From Bacteroides ndongoniae (lineage in GTDB: Bacteria; Bacteroidota; Bacteroidia; Bacteroidales; Bacteroidaceae), in the NCBI RefSeq assembly GCF_900108345.1, contig NZ_FNVV01000013.1, forward strand, positions 1,028,944-1,092,943: a DNA stretch of 64,000 bases, in the 5' to 3' direction. The notes beneath the pieces are model-generated. The model ran no database searches, was not told where the DNA came from, and worked only from the letters and a program-made list of their open reading frames with translations. Positions 37,006 through 46,023 of the stretch are shown one piece after another. The position numbers and the translations under genes are program-made. Within the stretch, counting starts at the first letter, position 1, and every line of letters begins with the position of its first letter.

Positions 37006-38238
37006 ATGAAGAATAAATTATTGCTCGGCGCACTGCTTATCAGTGCCGTCGGCGCATTCACAGGATGTTCGGATGATAACGATTCCAACCCTACCTTGAT
37101 TCAACCCAAGGAGTTTAAGCTGAACACACCTGCTTACGTCAACGAAACGGTTGATCTGTCCACTACGGAAGCTTTACAACTCTCGTGGTCACAGCCCCAA
37201 TACACAGCCGACAATGCACCCATCAACGCTGTTTATGAAGTGCAACTGTCGCTCACAAATTCCTTTACTGTATCTTACGCTGAGGCACTCGCCGATGAAA
37301 GCGGCGCAACGGTGGCCGATTACATTGCCATAGACAAGACTTCTACCACGTGTGTCACAGACGTAGCTGCTGTAGATTTCAACAAGGCTTTGGTACAGTT
37401 GGCCCAGTGGACAGAGGATGCTGTTCCCGCTCAGCAGGCTGTTTCAGTCCGTGTCAACGCTTTCGTTCAAGAAGGTACGAACCGTTTGAATGCTGTGGCA
37501 TCTAATGTTGTGACAATCAATGTAAATCCCTATTACGTAGAATTGCGTGATGCCGAACCTATCATGTTCTACCTCATCGGTGATATCTTTGGTGATGGTG
37601 GCTGGAGTACCAGCAAGGATATGATTGGCGTAAGTACCTTCCCCTTGTTCATCCAGAGCGGTTACTCGTATGACAAGGCTACCGGTGCAGGAGAGATTGT
37701 TTACCTTAACTATTTCACCACAGGTGGCTGGAAAATGAATCCCTCTGATCTGGGCAATTGGGATTATGGCTTCATGAGCGGTGGAAGTGCTAACACAGCT
37801 GTCTTCCGCAATGGTGGTGGTGATGCAGGTAACATCTCTTGTAATCCTGCAGGTTATTACCTCGTTACGATGAATACAGCCGACAATACGTGTGTCATCG
37901 CTCCGCAGGATATCACGCCGACAGTGTACGACCAAATCTGTATTACAGGTAGCTTCAACGAATGGATAGATGCTAATATGACTTCCGTCAATAAGGAAGG
38001 TGAGAACCATGTATGGTGTTACGAACTGACTGTTGCCGAGGATGCCGTAGAGCAAATCAAGTTCAAGATTCCTGCTTCTTGGGATACGAACTGGGGTTAT
38101 GGCGCAGAAGATGGTGAAGTTAACACTTGTGGAAAGGCTACAAATGGTGGTAAAAATATCGGTGTTCCCGCAGGTACGTGGATTATTATGTTTAACGATA
38201 TCACCGGTGAGTTCAGCATCATTGCCAAACAAATCTAA
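37006..38238 (+). CDS. SusE-like starch-binding outer-membrane lipoprotein
   Basis: A 410-residue lipoprotein (FTGC, Cys21). The N-terminal SusE domain is an Ig-like fold with LQLSWSQPQYTADNAPINAVYEVQLS. Two later beta-sandwich modules contain YLIGDIFGDGGWSTSKDM and ICITGSFNEWIDANM, the starch-binding pattern of SusE/SusF. It is close to the length of the B. thetaiotaomicron protein. It probably holds starch at the surface and influences the size of imported maltodextrins. It lies 27 bases after the SusD gene. Confidence 0.85.
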   Translation: MKNKLLLGALLISAVGAFTGCSDDNDSNPTLIQPKEFKLNTPAYVNETVDLSTTEALQLSWSQPQYTADNAPINAVYEVQLSLTNSFTVSYAEALADESGATVADYIAIDKTSTTCVTDVAAVDFNKALVQLAQWTEDAVPAQQAVSVRVNAFVQEGTNRLNAVASNVVTINVNPYYVELRDAEPIMFYLIGDIFGDGGWSTSKDMIGVSTFPLFIQSGYSYDKATGAGEIVYLNYFTTGGWKMNPSDLGNWDYGFMSGGSANTAVFRNGGGDAGNISCNPAGYYLVTMNTADNTCVIAPQDITPTVYDQICITGSFNEWIDANMTSVNKEGENHVWCYELTVAEDAVEQIKFKIPASWDTNWGYGAEDGEVNTCGKATNGGKNIGVPAGTWIIMFNDITGEFSIIAKQI

Positions 38239-38263
38239 TCATTGACTTTAAAAGCATATTTAT

Positions 38264-39688
38264 ATGAATAAGAAACTAATATACGGCTTTGCCATCATTG
38301 CAGGACTTGCTTCCTGCAATGATGACTACACAGACTGGTCTAGCCCGCAGAGTAATCCTGAGCATGAGGCAGTAGAGAAGTTCACACTCACTGTACAACC
38401 AGCTGTTGAAACCATTGATTTTGCAACGGAAACAGCTGAAAGCATTCAGCTGTTCTCCACTAATTTGGAAAGTGGTCAGACGAATTCATTTGCACTTACC
38501 TTATCAGCAGAAGACAAAGCTGAAACGGTTGTCTTGACAGCTGCATCTGATGGTACGGTAGTGTCTGCCGAATTGCAGGATGCAGTGGCCACTATATACG
38601 GAAAGGCTCCCGTAGAACGTACACTGAATGTAAAGGTTGCTGCGGATGTAATGATTACAACGGAAGACGGAAAAATTGTTGCTAAAAAAGAGGCAGATCC
38701 TTTTAGCTTGAAGATTACGCTGGATGCACCGCAGATTTCGGAACATTATTATCTTATCGGTGCACCGAGCTCCTGGGAGATAACTGACACTTCACTTCCT
38801 TTCAGTCACAGTGGTAAGAATGTATACGATGATCCGGTATTCACTTGTACTTTCCCGGTTGAGGATGGTGAAATATGGTTTGCTATTACGGACGATATTA
38901 CGCTTGAGAAGGCAGATTGGGCCTATGCTTTTGGTTGTGCAGAAGGAAATGGCGCAAATGGAATGGAAGGTAAGCTGAAACGCCGTTCGGAACTGACAGA
39001 TGATGGTTCTTGGAAAGTTATGGTAGATGGCGATGCTAAGTTTATAAAAGTCACTATCAACATGATGGAATACTCTTATAGCATTGAGAAACTAAACTTT
39101 GCAGAGTATATCTATGAAGTGGGCAACAATAATGGATGGGGAACTGGATATGCTTTGCAGGGTCCTAACTTCGATGGAAAATATTATGGTGCTATGTACT
39201 TGGTGTCTGGTTTCAAGTTCCGTTCTAATGTTGATAACTGGGATGGTTCCGGTAATTGGGGATTGAATTCTAATAATGATGAAGGCATTTTAGTTAATGA
39301 TGGTATGTCGGGTAACATTTCAGTGCCGGCAGACGGACATTATATGATTGAAGTCAATCTTGTAGACATGACTTATACACTGACTCCGTTTACTCAATTA
39401 GGTATTATTGGTGACGGACAACCTGGTGGTTGGGACAGTGATACGCCGTTGACCTATGATGAGGTGGAAAAATGCTGGAAAGCTACTAGTGTACAGCTTG
39501 TAGCAGGTAAATCTATCAAATTCCGTACTGTTGGTACTTGGGACGTTGTAAATATCGGTGGGGCGAGTCTCTCTAATCTGACATTCAACAGTCAAGATAA
39601 TATTCCTGTTGAAAAGGATGGAACTTTTACCGTTAAATTGTATTTGGAAACTCAAGGTGCTCCGTATGTTACATTGACAGAAGAATAA
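38264..39688 (+). CDS. SusF-like starch-binding outer-membrane lipoprotein
   Basis: A 474-residue lipoprotein (LASC, Cys18). An N-terminal Ig-like domain is followed by three modules of the SusE/SusF type: HYYLIGAPSSWEITDTS, a YIYEVGNNNGWGTGYAL segment and LGIIGDGQPGGWDSDTP. Three modules match SusF rather than SusE. It would bind starch on the cell surface without cutting it. Codon use is more A/T-ended than in the three upstream genes. It begins 25 bases after the SusE gene. Confidence 0.85.
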   Translation: MNKKLIYGFAIIAGLASCNDDYTDWSSPQSNPEHEAVEKFTLTVQPAVETIDFATETAESIQLFSTNLESGQTNSFALTLSAEDKAETVVLTAASDGTVVSAELQDAVATIYGKAPVERTLNVKVAADVMITTEDGKIVAKKEADPFSLKITLDAPQISEHYYLIGAPSSWEITDTSLPFSHSGKNVYDDPVFTCTFPVEDGEIWFAITDDITLEKADWAYAFGCAEGNGANGMEGKLKRRSELTDDGSWKVMVDGDAKFIKVTINMMEYSYSIEKLNFAEYIYEVGNNNGWGTGYALQGPNFDGKYYGAMYLVSGFKFRSNVDNWDGSGNWGLNSNNDEGILVNDGMSGNISVPADGHYMIEVNLVDMTYTLTPFTQLGIIGDGQPGGWDSDTPLTYDEVEKCWKATSVQLVAGKSIKFRTVGTWDVVNIGGASLSNLTFNSQDNIPVEKDGTFTVKLYLETQGAPYVTLTEE

Positions 39689-39707
39689 TCAGTAATGATT
39701 TAAGCGA

Positions 39708-39756
39708 AAGAGGGTGTATCAGAAGTGAGTCTTGTATGATATACCCTCTTCGTCGT
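39708..39756 (+). terminator. Hairpin between SusF and SusG genes
   Basis: AAGAGGGTGTATC (39708-39720) pairs with GATATACCCTCTT (39738-39750) with one G-T pair. The T run that follows is weak, so it may only reduce transcription into the amylase gene. The AGAGGGTGTATC string recurs in the tRNA terminator near 62750. Confidence 0.5.
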
Positions 39757-39803
39757 TTTATTAGGGTGATTTTTGAGCTATTGAATAACTTATTAGAACT
39801 TTT

Positions 39804-41876
39804 ATGATGTTGAAAATACGATATTATTTGCTGGGAGCAGTTGCTACCATGTTGCTGTCTTTTCTTTGTGCCTGTTCGGACAGCAATAATCCAATTCCAG
39901 AGCCAACTCCCGAACCGGATCCAGAGCCAACAGAAGAGTGGACAACATTGACTGCTACTCCTGATGCTTGGGACAATCAGAAGCGGGCGGACATTTCGTA
40001 CCAATTGTTGATATATTCTTTTGCGGACAGTAATGGGGACGGCTGGGGCGATTTGAACGGTGTAACTTCTAAACTGGACTATCTGCAACAGATGGGGGTG
40101 AGTGCCATTTGGTTGTCACCTATTCATCCGGCCATGTCTTATCACGGATATGATGTAACGGATTATACGGCGATAAATCCGCAGTATGGCACGATGGCCG
40201 ATTTTGAGAGATTGATATCGGAAGCTCATCAGCGAGGTATTAAAGTCTATTTGGATTATGTGATGAATCATACAGGGAAGGATCATCCATGGTTTGTCAG
40301 TGCTAAAGCATCTCCCGATAGCGAATATCGCGATTACTATGTGTTTTCGCAAGATCCGGCGGCAGATATTGCTGCTGGCAATATTGCTATGATAGCTACG
40401 GAAGGAGCCGCCGGATATAACGCCGGTGAATGGTTCTCGACAACTTCGGCCGATGACGAGATGAGTGGATGTTATAAGTTTATACTGGACTGGTCGGACT
40501 CTGCCCATCCTACGGTGACCGTAACAGCGGGCGAGACTCCTGATGCGGATAATCCCGATACGGGTACTAGCGGTGCTAAGTATTTATATTATGGAGATGA
40601 AGTCTGCAAGAAGTTTTATGACCGTGGTAATGGTATCTATGAGTTGACTGTGGATTTTGCTTCAAGTTGGGGCTTTCTGATTCGTACCAGCAATACAACG
40701 TGGGATGGGGGAACCAAGTATGGTGCTCCGTCCAAATCGTCGAAGGTGAAACTGGGCGAGCCGTTTGTGTTGGATAACAAGACTGCTGCAGATATTCTGT
40801 TTGAATCGATGAACTTGTGGTATTATCATTCTCATTTTTATACTGATTGGTTTGCTGACCTGAACTATGGACCTGTAGCTGAGGTTACGACTAATCCCAC
40901 TTATCTTGCTATGGTGGATGCTGCTAAGGGATGGGTAGACAAAGGTGTGGATGGATTGCGTCTGGATGCTGTGAAGCATATCTATCACAATGCCAAGTCC
41001 GACGAGAATCCACGTTTCCTGAAAACTTTCTATGACGACATGAATGCGTACTACAAACAGACTGGTAAGACTGACGACTTTTATATGGTAGGTGAGGTAC
41101 TTTCGGAACACAACGAGGTGGCTCCTTACTATGCAGGTTTGCCTGCCCTGTTTGAGTTCTCCTTCTGGTATAGGTTGGAATGGGCTCTTAACAATGGTAC
41201 TGGTTGTTACTTTGCCAAGGATATTATGAGTTATCAACAGGAATATGCAGCTTATCGTTCTGACTATATTGAGGCAACTAAACTTTCCAATCATGATGAA
41301 GACCGTACGTCTTCCAAGTTAGGCAAGTCGGCCGCCAAGTGTAAACTGGCTGCAGCGGTATTGTTGACCTCGGCTGGTTCACCATATATCTATTATGGCG
41401 AAGAACTGGGACTTTATGGAACCAAGAATAATGGGGATGAATATGTGCGCAGTCCCATGTTGTGGGGTGATGCTTCGACAACAAGCTATACGGATAAGGT
41501 GGATGCTGGAATGGCGTCATCGGTACGTTCCGTGGCAGAGCAGCAAGCTGACGCTGCTTCGTTGCTGAACACTTATATTACTTTTGCGAAGTTGCGTAAT
41601 ACTTATCCGGCTTTGGCTGAGGGAACCATGAGCAGACATGCTGTTTACAACGATGAAAACAAATCCTATCAGGCTTTGGCTGCCTGGTACATGACTAAAG
41701 GCAGTGAGAAGTTGCTTGTGATGCACAACTTCGGAAGTTCGGAGCTTCAATTCTCATTGACGGATGAAGTGGAAAAAGCAGTAGCCGTTTCAGGCAATGT
41801 GCAACAATCGGTTGGCAACGGACAGATGCAGTTGAAGATGGGTGGGTATACCTCGGTAGTCTTTAAATTGAAATAG
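39804..41876 (+). CDS. SusG-like surface alpha-amylase, GH13
   Basis: A 690-residue lipoprotein (Cys24 in LCAC, then a Pro/Glu-rich linker). The GH13 barrel starts ISYQLLIYSFADSNGDGWGDL. Catalytic residues are Asp388 in GVDGLRLDAV, Glu431 in YMVGEVLSEH and Asp498 in LSNHDED, the same numbers as in B. thetaiotaomicron SusG. A starch-binding module of the CBM58 type is inserted in the B domain (about residues 216-335). It cleaves alpha-1,4 links of starch at the cell surface and feeds SusC/SusD. It is 115 bases downstream of the SusF gene, with a hairpin between. Confidence 0.94.
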   Translation: MMLKIRYYLLGAVATMLLSFLCACSDSNNPIPEPTPEPDPEPTEEWTTLTATPDAWDNQKRADISYQLLIYSFADSNGDGWGDLNGVTSKLDYLQQMGVSAIWLSPIHPAMSYHGYDVTDYTAINPQYGTMADFERLISEAHQRGIKVYLDYVMNHTGKDHPWFVSAKASPDSEYRDYYVFSQDPAADIAAGNIAMIATEGAAGYNAGEWFSTTSADDEMSGCYKFILDWSDSAHPTVTVTAGETPDADNPDTGTSGAKYLYYGDEVCKKFYDRGNGIYELTVDFASSWGFLIRTSNTTWDGGTKYGAPSKSSKVKLGEPFVLDNKTAADILFESMNLWYYHSHFYTDWFADLNYGPVAEVTTNPTYLAMVDAAKGWVDKGVDGLRLDAVKHIYHNAKSDENPRFLKTFYDDMNAYYKQTGKTDDFYMVGEVLSEHNEVAPYYAGLPALFEFSFWYRLEWALNNGTGCYFAKDIMSYQQEYAAYRSDYIEATKLSNHDEDRTSSKLGKSAAKCKLAAAVLLTSAGSPYIYYGEELGLYGTKNNGDEYVRSPMLWGDASTTSYTDKVDAGMASSVRSVAEQQADAASLLNTYITFAKLRNTYPALAEGTMSRHAVYNDENKSYQALAAWYMTKGSEKLLVMHNFGSSELQFSLTDEVEKAVAVSGNVQQSVGNGQMQLKMGGYTSVVFKLK

Positions 41877-41898
41877 GCCAGATAAGAACTGTTAGTTT

Positions 41899-41948
41899 GT
41901 GCAAATCAGTAGTTGAAAAGCCGTTCATTCTTAACTCCTGATTTGCAC
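41899..41948. terminator. Two-way terminator-like hairpin between convergent genes
   Basis: GTGCAAATCAG (41899-41909) pairs perfectly with CTGATTTGCAC (41938-41948). It lies between the ends of the amylase gene and the minus-strand acetyltransferase gene. No strong T run is present. Confidence 0.5.
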
Positions 41949-41949
41949 A

Positions 41950-42933
41950 TCATTCATAAATTTTATTCAGCACCCAGTTGAGCCACTTCCAGCGGAAGCG
42001 GAACCAACGGCGGGTGCTGATTTGTTTTCCGCCGAAACGTAGCACAAACTCCCGGTAGCCGTGTTTACGGAAGGGTAGGCCGACATCCATGAATTCCAGA
42101 TGCCGGTAGCCCCGTTGTTTGGCGTCGTCCAGAGCTTTCCATACGGCCAGGATGCCGGGATATTGCAAGGCATGAGTCTTGCGCATGCCTCCCGAGAACC
42201 AGAGGTAGGCATTGTCGTCCGAGTAGATACAGGCACTTCCTCCAATGATTTTGTCTTTGTAGATGACGATGAATATCCGGCTATGCTGGTCGTCCAGCAT
42301 TTTGTTTGCGAGGTGCTGAAAGAAACTCATGCTGGGGAAGTGACGGCGTATTTTGGAAGAATAGACCTTGTGTAGCATCAGGGCGAATTGCTTGATCTCT
42401 TCGGAAGTATGCGCTTCTCTTACGTAAGCTCCGTTCTTCAATCCTTTCTTTACCTGCCGGATGCGCGAAGGACTGAAACGCTCTTCTACGCGGTCGACAC
42501 TGTGCAGTGAGTTACGCACACGCAGCCAGTTGACGGCAAAGTAATGGTTGGCACGGAAAGCTTTGTAACCGAATAATGCGTTTTCGAGGTTACGGAACTC
42601 TATCAGAAAGGAGTCGCGCAAGGCTTCATCGGTCAGGCGCTTCAGCATGTCGCTGAAGATAGCTTCTTTATCAGACTGGGGATCAAAGTATTCTCCGGTG
42701 CCGTAGATTTCGCATCGTTTGATGATGGCAGGCGGAAAGAGACGGACACTTTTCCGCAGGGCTGCAAGCAGTTTGGCTACCGGACGGTCCTGTTCGCTGG
42801 CAACAATAAGGACAGGAGTATAGCCCGGCGTTGCTTCGTAGATGTGAAACAACTCCGTAGAGTGGAACGTATTGCTTCCGGGCAAGTCCGGAATCTGGTT
42901 CCCCCGATAATATGTTGTCAGTTTCAAAGGCAT
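41950..42933 (-). CDS. GNAT/FemAB-like acyltransferase
   Basis: About 327 residues from the ATG at 42933; a TTG three codons earlier is possible. No signal peptide. The C-terminal half has an acetyltransferase core: RIFIVIYKDKIIGGSACIY, DDNAYLWFSGG, a YPGILAVWKALDDAKQRGYRHLEFMDVG segment and FRKHGYREFVLRFGG. This resembles BioF2-like/FemAB acyltransferases, which often join amino or fatty acyl groups to lipids or peptides. The substrate is unknown. It is a single gene, divergent from the nitroreductase gene. Confidence 0.7.
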   Translation of the reverse strand: MPLKLTTYYRGNQIPDLPGSNTFHSTELFHIYEATPGYTPVLIVASEQDRPVAKLLAALRKSVRLFPPAIIKRCEIYGTGEYFDPQSDKEAIFSDMLKRLTDEALRDSFLIEFRNLENALFGYKAFRANHYFAVNWLRVRNSLHSVDRVEERFSPSRIRQVKKGLKNGAYVREAHTSEEIKQFALMLHKVYSSKIRRHFPSMSFFQHLANKMLDDQHSRIFIVIYKDKIIGGSACIYSDDNAYLWFSGGMRKTHALQYPGILAVWKALDDAKQRGYRHLEFMDVGLPFRKHGYREFVLRFGGKQISTRRWFRFRWKWLNWVLNKIYE

Positions 42934-42960
42934 TGCTCGCAAATATAGAAAATAATCTTG

Positions 42961-42968
42961 TATCTTTG
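42961..42968 (+). promoter_or_regulatory. Putative -7 box for the nitroreductase gene cluster
   Basis: TATCTTTG followed by C is an exact TAnnTTTG match, 78 bases before the nitroreductase start. It could drive the run of plus-strand genes that follows. Confidence 0.5.
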
Positions 42969-43046
42969 CACAAGTTTATTGCAAAAGAACGAAGAAGTCC
43001 AAACGGCAGATTTGCCTGATTGCTTCTTCATTATTATCGTTTTTTT

Positions 43047-43583
43047 ATGGAAAGTTTCAGTGAATTGATAAAGAATCGCCGCAGTATGCGGAAGTTTACA
43101 TCCGAGGAATTGACTCAGGACGAAGTCGTTACGTTGATGAAAGCTGCACTGATGGCACCCACCTCCAAGCGGAGCAATTCGTGGCAGTTTATCGTGGTAG
43201 ATGATAAGGAGACATTGAAGGAACTGTCTCACTGTAAGGAGCAGGCTTCACAATTTATTGCCGATGCAGCTTTGGCAGTAGTGGTTACGGCCGATCCTTT
43301 GGCAAGCGATGTATGGATTGAAGATGCTTCGATCGCTTCTATCTACTTGCAGCTCCAAGCCGAAGATATGGGACTGGGAAGCTGCTGGGTACAGGTGCGC
43401 GAACGCTATACGGCAGCCGGAATGCCGTCGGACGAATTTATCCACGGACTGCTGGATATCCCTTTGCAGCTGCAGGTGCTCAGTGTCATTGCTATCGGTC
43501 ATAAGGGTATGGAGCGTAAGCCTTTTGCCGAAGAACATCTGCAATGGGAGAAAATACATCTGAATAAATACGGAGGACAATAA
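43047..43583 (+). CDS. Nitroreductase-family FMN oxidoreductase
   Basis: 178 residues from the ATG at 43047, giving the usual start ESFSELIKNRRSMRKFTSEEL. The FMN-binding RRSMRKF and a KAALMAPTSKRSNSWQFIVV segment are typical, as is LGSCWVQVRER. Proteins of this family reduce nitro compounds, quinones or other substrates using NAD(P)H; the natural substrate is not known. The next gene starts two bases after the stop, so the pair is likely co-transcribed. Confidence 0.88.
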   Translation: MESFSELIKNRRSMRKFTSEELTQDEVVTLMKAALMAPTSKRSNSWQFIVVDDKETLKELSHCKEQASQFIADAALAVVVTADPLASDVWIEDASIASIYLQLQAEDMGLGSCWVQVRERYTAAGMPSDEFIHGLLDIPLQLQVLSVIAIGHKGMERKPFAEEHLQWEKIHLNKYGGQ

Positions 43584-43585
43584 CG

Positions 43586-43921
43586 GTGAGTGCAGCGAAG
43601 GCAAATAATAACCGGGACACATACAAGGCAACCGCAATCACGCTGATCGTGTTCGGGATTCTTTATTTGGCGGACAAGCTGATACATTTCCGTTCCTTAG
43701 GATTGCCGTGGGTGATGAACAAAGATAATTTCCTACTTTACACAGCGGTGATATTTCTGTTGTTCAAGCACGACAAATCCGTTGGTCTGGTACTTATAGG
43801 CTTGTGGTTGATACTGAACTTCAACCTGATAACAGCCTTGTTGGGTACAATGTCCGCTTATCTGCTCCCGCTGGCGTTGCTGGTGCTGGGAGCTATTCTC
43901 TATTGGTTGGCTACAAGATGA
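43586..43921 (+). CDS. Small membrane protein of unknown function
   Basis: A 111-residue protein from a GTG preceded by GGAGGA at suitable distance. It has three to four hydrophobic segments: ATAITLIVFGILYLAD, FLLYTAVIFLLF, a VGLVLIGLWLIL segment and YLLPLALLVLGAILYWL. The pattern resembles small LiaF- or DUF5668-like membrane proteins. No function can be given. It is packed between the nitroreductase and DUF2520 genes, which supports it being real. Confidence 0.75.
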   Translation: MSAAKANNNRDTYKATAITLIVFGILYLADKLIHFRSLGLPWVMNKDNFLLYTAVIFLLFKHDKSVGLVLIGLWLILNFNLITALLGTMSAYLLPLALLVLGAILYWLATR

Positions 43922-43934
43922 AAAAGAGTGTTGT

Positions 43935-44732
43935 ATGGCAAGAAGAAGTATAGAAGATACGTCGATTGTGATGGTTGGAGCCGGCAATTTGGCAACCAAT
44001 CTGGCTAAGGCCCTTTATCGGAAAGGATTTCGCATCGTTCAGGTATATAGCCGTACCCGTGAGTCGGCACAGGGACTGGCGCAGGTAGTGGAAGCTGAAT
44101 ATACAACTGATTTGACTGAGTTGGTGAAAGACGCCAAACTGTATATCGTTTCGTTGAAGGATGCGGTGCTGGTACAGCTGCTGCCCGATATTGTGGCAGG
44201 AAAAGAAAAGGCATTGTGGGTACATACGGCTGGCAGCATTCCGATGAGTATATGGGAAGGTCATGTAGAACGTTACGGAGTGTTCTATCCGATGCAAACG
44301 TTCAGCAAGCAGCGTGAAGTGAATTTCAGCCATATTCCCATTTTTGTGGAAGGCTCTTCGGCCGAGAACACTCAGTTCCTGAAAGAAGTGGCGGCCGCAT
44401 TGTCGGTAAAGGTATTCGAGGCCTCGTCCGAACAGCGTAAGAGCCTGCATCTGTCTGCGATATTTGCCTGTAACTTTACGAACCATATGTATGCCTTGGC
44501 CGACAAGCTGTTGAAGAAGTACGATCTGCCTTTTGATGTGATGTTGCCTCTGATTGACGAGACGGCACGAAAGGTACACGAGTTGGAGCCGAAGGCTGCA
44601 CAGACAGGACCGGCCATACGTTTTGACGAAAACGTCATTAACGGACATCTGCAGATGCTGGCCGATGAGCCCAGAGTACAGGAACTATATCGGCTGATAA
44701 GCGAAAGCATCCATCAAAGTTCAAAAGAATAA
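43935..44732 (+). CDS. Rossmann-fold DUF2520 protein (6-phosphogluconate-dehydrogenase-like)
   Basis: A 265-residue protein. The N-terminal NAD(P)-binding fold has [17 protein letters not shown], then [13 protein letters not shown]. The C-terminal DUF2520 domain includes a [16 protein letters not shown] segment and [20 protein letters not shown]. The family is related to ketopantoate/pyrroline-5-carboxylate reductases, but its reaction is unsettled. In many Bacteroidetes it precedes a KdsC-like phosphatase and maf, as here. Confidence 0.85.
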   Translation: MARRSIEDTSIVMVGAGNLATNLAKALYRKGFRIVQVYSRTRESAQGLAQVVEAEYTTDLTELVKDAKLYIVSLKDAVLVQLLPDIVAGKEKALWVHTAGSIPMSIWEGHVERYGVFYPMQTFSKQREVNFSHIPIFVEGSSAENTQFLKEVAAALSVKVFEASSEQRKSLHLSAIFACNFTNHMYALADKLLKKYDLPFDVMLPLIDETARKVHELEPKAAQTGPAIRFDENVINGHLQMLADEPRVQELYRLISESIHQSSKE

Positions 44733-44743
44733 AACTGGTCATT

Positions 44744-45274
44744 GTGAGTACGATAAATTACGATCTGAAAAAAATTAAGGCACTTTTGTTCGATGTAGAC
44801 GGAGTGCTGAGTGCCAATGTAATACCGATGAGTGTGGAAGGCGAACCGATGCGCACGGTCAACATCAAGGACGGATATTCCTTGCACCTGGCCGCCAAGC
44901 AGGGAGTGCTGCTGGGCATCATCACCGGTGGCAAGACGGAAGCTGTGCGCAAGCGTTTCCTTTCGTTGGGGCTGGCTGCCGAAAACATTTATCTGGGTTC
45001 GTCAGTTAAGATTCACGACTACTGCGATTTCCGCGACCGTCATGGACTGAAGGATGAGGAAATACTGTATGTAGGCGATGACATCCCCGACCTGGAAGTG
45101 ATGCGTATGTGCGGACTTCCCTGTTGCCCTAAAGATGCAGTGCCCGAAGTAAAAGCTGTTTCGCGCTATATATCTTATGCGGACGGTGGCTATGGTTGCG
45201 GTCGCGACATTGTAGAGCAGGTGCTGAAGGTACAGGGATTGTGGCTGGCAGACGAGAAAGCGTTCGGATGGTAA
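44744..45274 (+). CDS. KdsC-like HAD phosphatase (3-deoxy-manno-octulosonate 8-phosphate phosphatase)
   Basis: A 176-residue protein starting at GTG 44744. HAD motif I is LLFDVDGVL, motif II is in GIITGGKT, and motif III/IV is [14 protein letters not shown]. The short, cap-less, 170-residue form and the C-terminal [15 protein letters not shown] match KdsC, which releases Kdo from Kdo 8-phosphate for lipopolysaccharide core synthesis. It lies 11 bases after the DUF2520 gene. A related phosphatase activity is possible. Confidence 0.87.
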   Translation: MSTINYDLKKIKALLFDVDGVLSANVIPMSVEGEPMRTVNIKDGYSLHLAAKQGVLLGIITGGKTEAVRKRFLSLGLAAENIYLGSSVKIHDYCDFRDRHGLKDEEILYVGDDIPDLEVMRMCGLPCCPKDAVPEVKAVSRYISYADGGYGCGRDIVEQVLKVQGLWLADEKAFGW

Positions 45275-45345
45275 ATGCGTTCTAACGCTTTTTGTGAGTT
45301 CTCTGATTTCGTTCATTTCTTTAAACTTCATTATTCAATCTGCTT

Positions 45346-45930
45346 ATGTTGGAGAATCTGAAAAAATACAAAGTGATATTGGCCAGCAATTCGCCCCGTC
45401 GTAAGGAGTTATTGTCGGGACTTGGTATCGATTACGAGGTTCGTACCTTGCCGGATGTAGACGAATCTTATCCGGAGTCGCTGCAAGGGGCAGACATTCC
45501 TCTGTACATTTCGCAAGAAAAAGCTGATGCCTACCGGGCACTGTTGCAGCCGGGCGAGCTGATGATAACAGCCGATACCATTGTCTGGTTGGATGGACGG
45601 GTACTGGGCAAACCTAAGGATCGAGAAGATGCGTTGCAGATGCTTCGGGATATGTCGGGACGTACACACGAAGTGTTTACAGGCGTCTGCATTACGACTA
45701 CCGACTGGCAACGTAGCTTTGCTGCACAGACCGAGGTATGTTTTGCCCAACTCACAGAAGAAGAGATTACTTATTATGTCGACCGTTATCAGCCCATGGA
45801 CAAAGCCGGTTCATATGGCGTACAGGAATGGATTGGCTTTATCGGAGTGGAAAATATTTCGGGCAGTTATTTCAATATTATGGGGCTTCCGGTGCAACGG
45901 CTGTATCGTGAACTGAAAGCAATTGTGTAA
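45346..45930 (+). CDS. maf: Maf-family nucleoside triphosphate pyrophosphatase
   Basis: A 194-residue protein. The family start VILASNSPRRKELLSGLG is present, followed by ISQEKADAYR, ITADTIVWLDGRVLGKP, and GRTHEVFTGVCI. YQPMDKAGSYGVQEWIG and ISGSYFNIMGLPV complete the signature. Maf proteins hydrolyse non-standard or specific nucleoside triphosphates and have been linked to arrest of septum formation. It follows the KdsC-like gene after 71 bases. Confidence 0.93.
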   Translation: MLENLKKYKVILASNSPRRKELLSGLGIDYEVRTLPDVDESYPESLQGADIPLYISQEKADAYRALLQPGELMITADTIVWLDGRVLGKPKDREDALQMLRDMSGRTHEVFTGVCITTTDWQRSFAAQTEVCFAQLTEEEITYYVDRYQPMDKAGSYGVQEWIGFIGVENISGSYFNIMGLPVQRLYRELKAIV

Positions 45931-46023
45931 ATAGTTGAAAGGCTGTAGGTGAGCAAGCTGATAAGGATTCTGTAGTCTTGTCAGCTTGTTTTCGTTGACA
46001 GCCTGTCTAAAAAGATAGAATGT

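Noticed and set aside
42940..42947. TATATTTG on the minus strand as the acetyltransferase promoter
   Set aside because: It lies only seven bases before the start codon, implying a leaderless message; the evidence is too thin.
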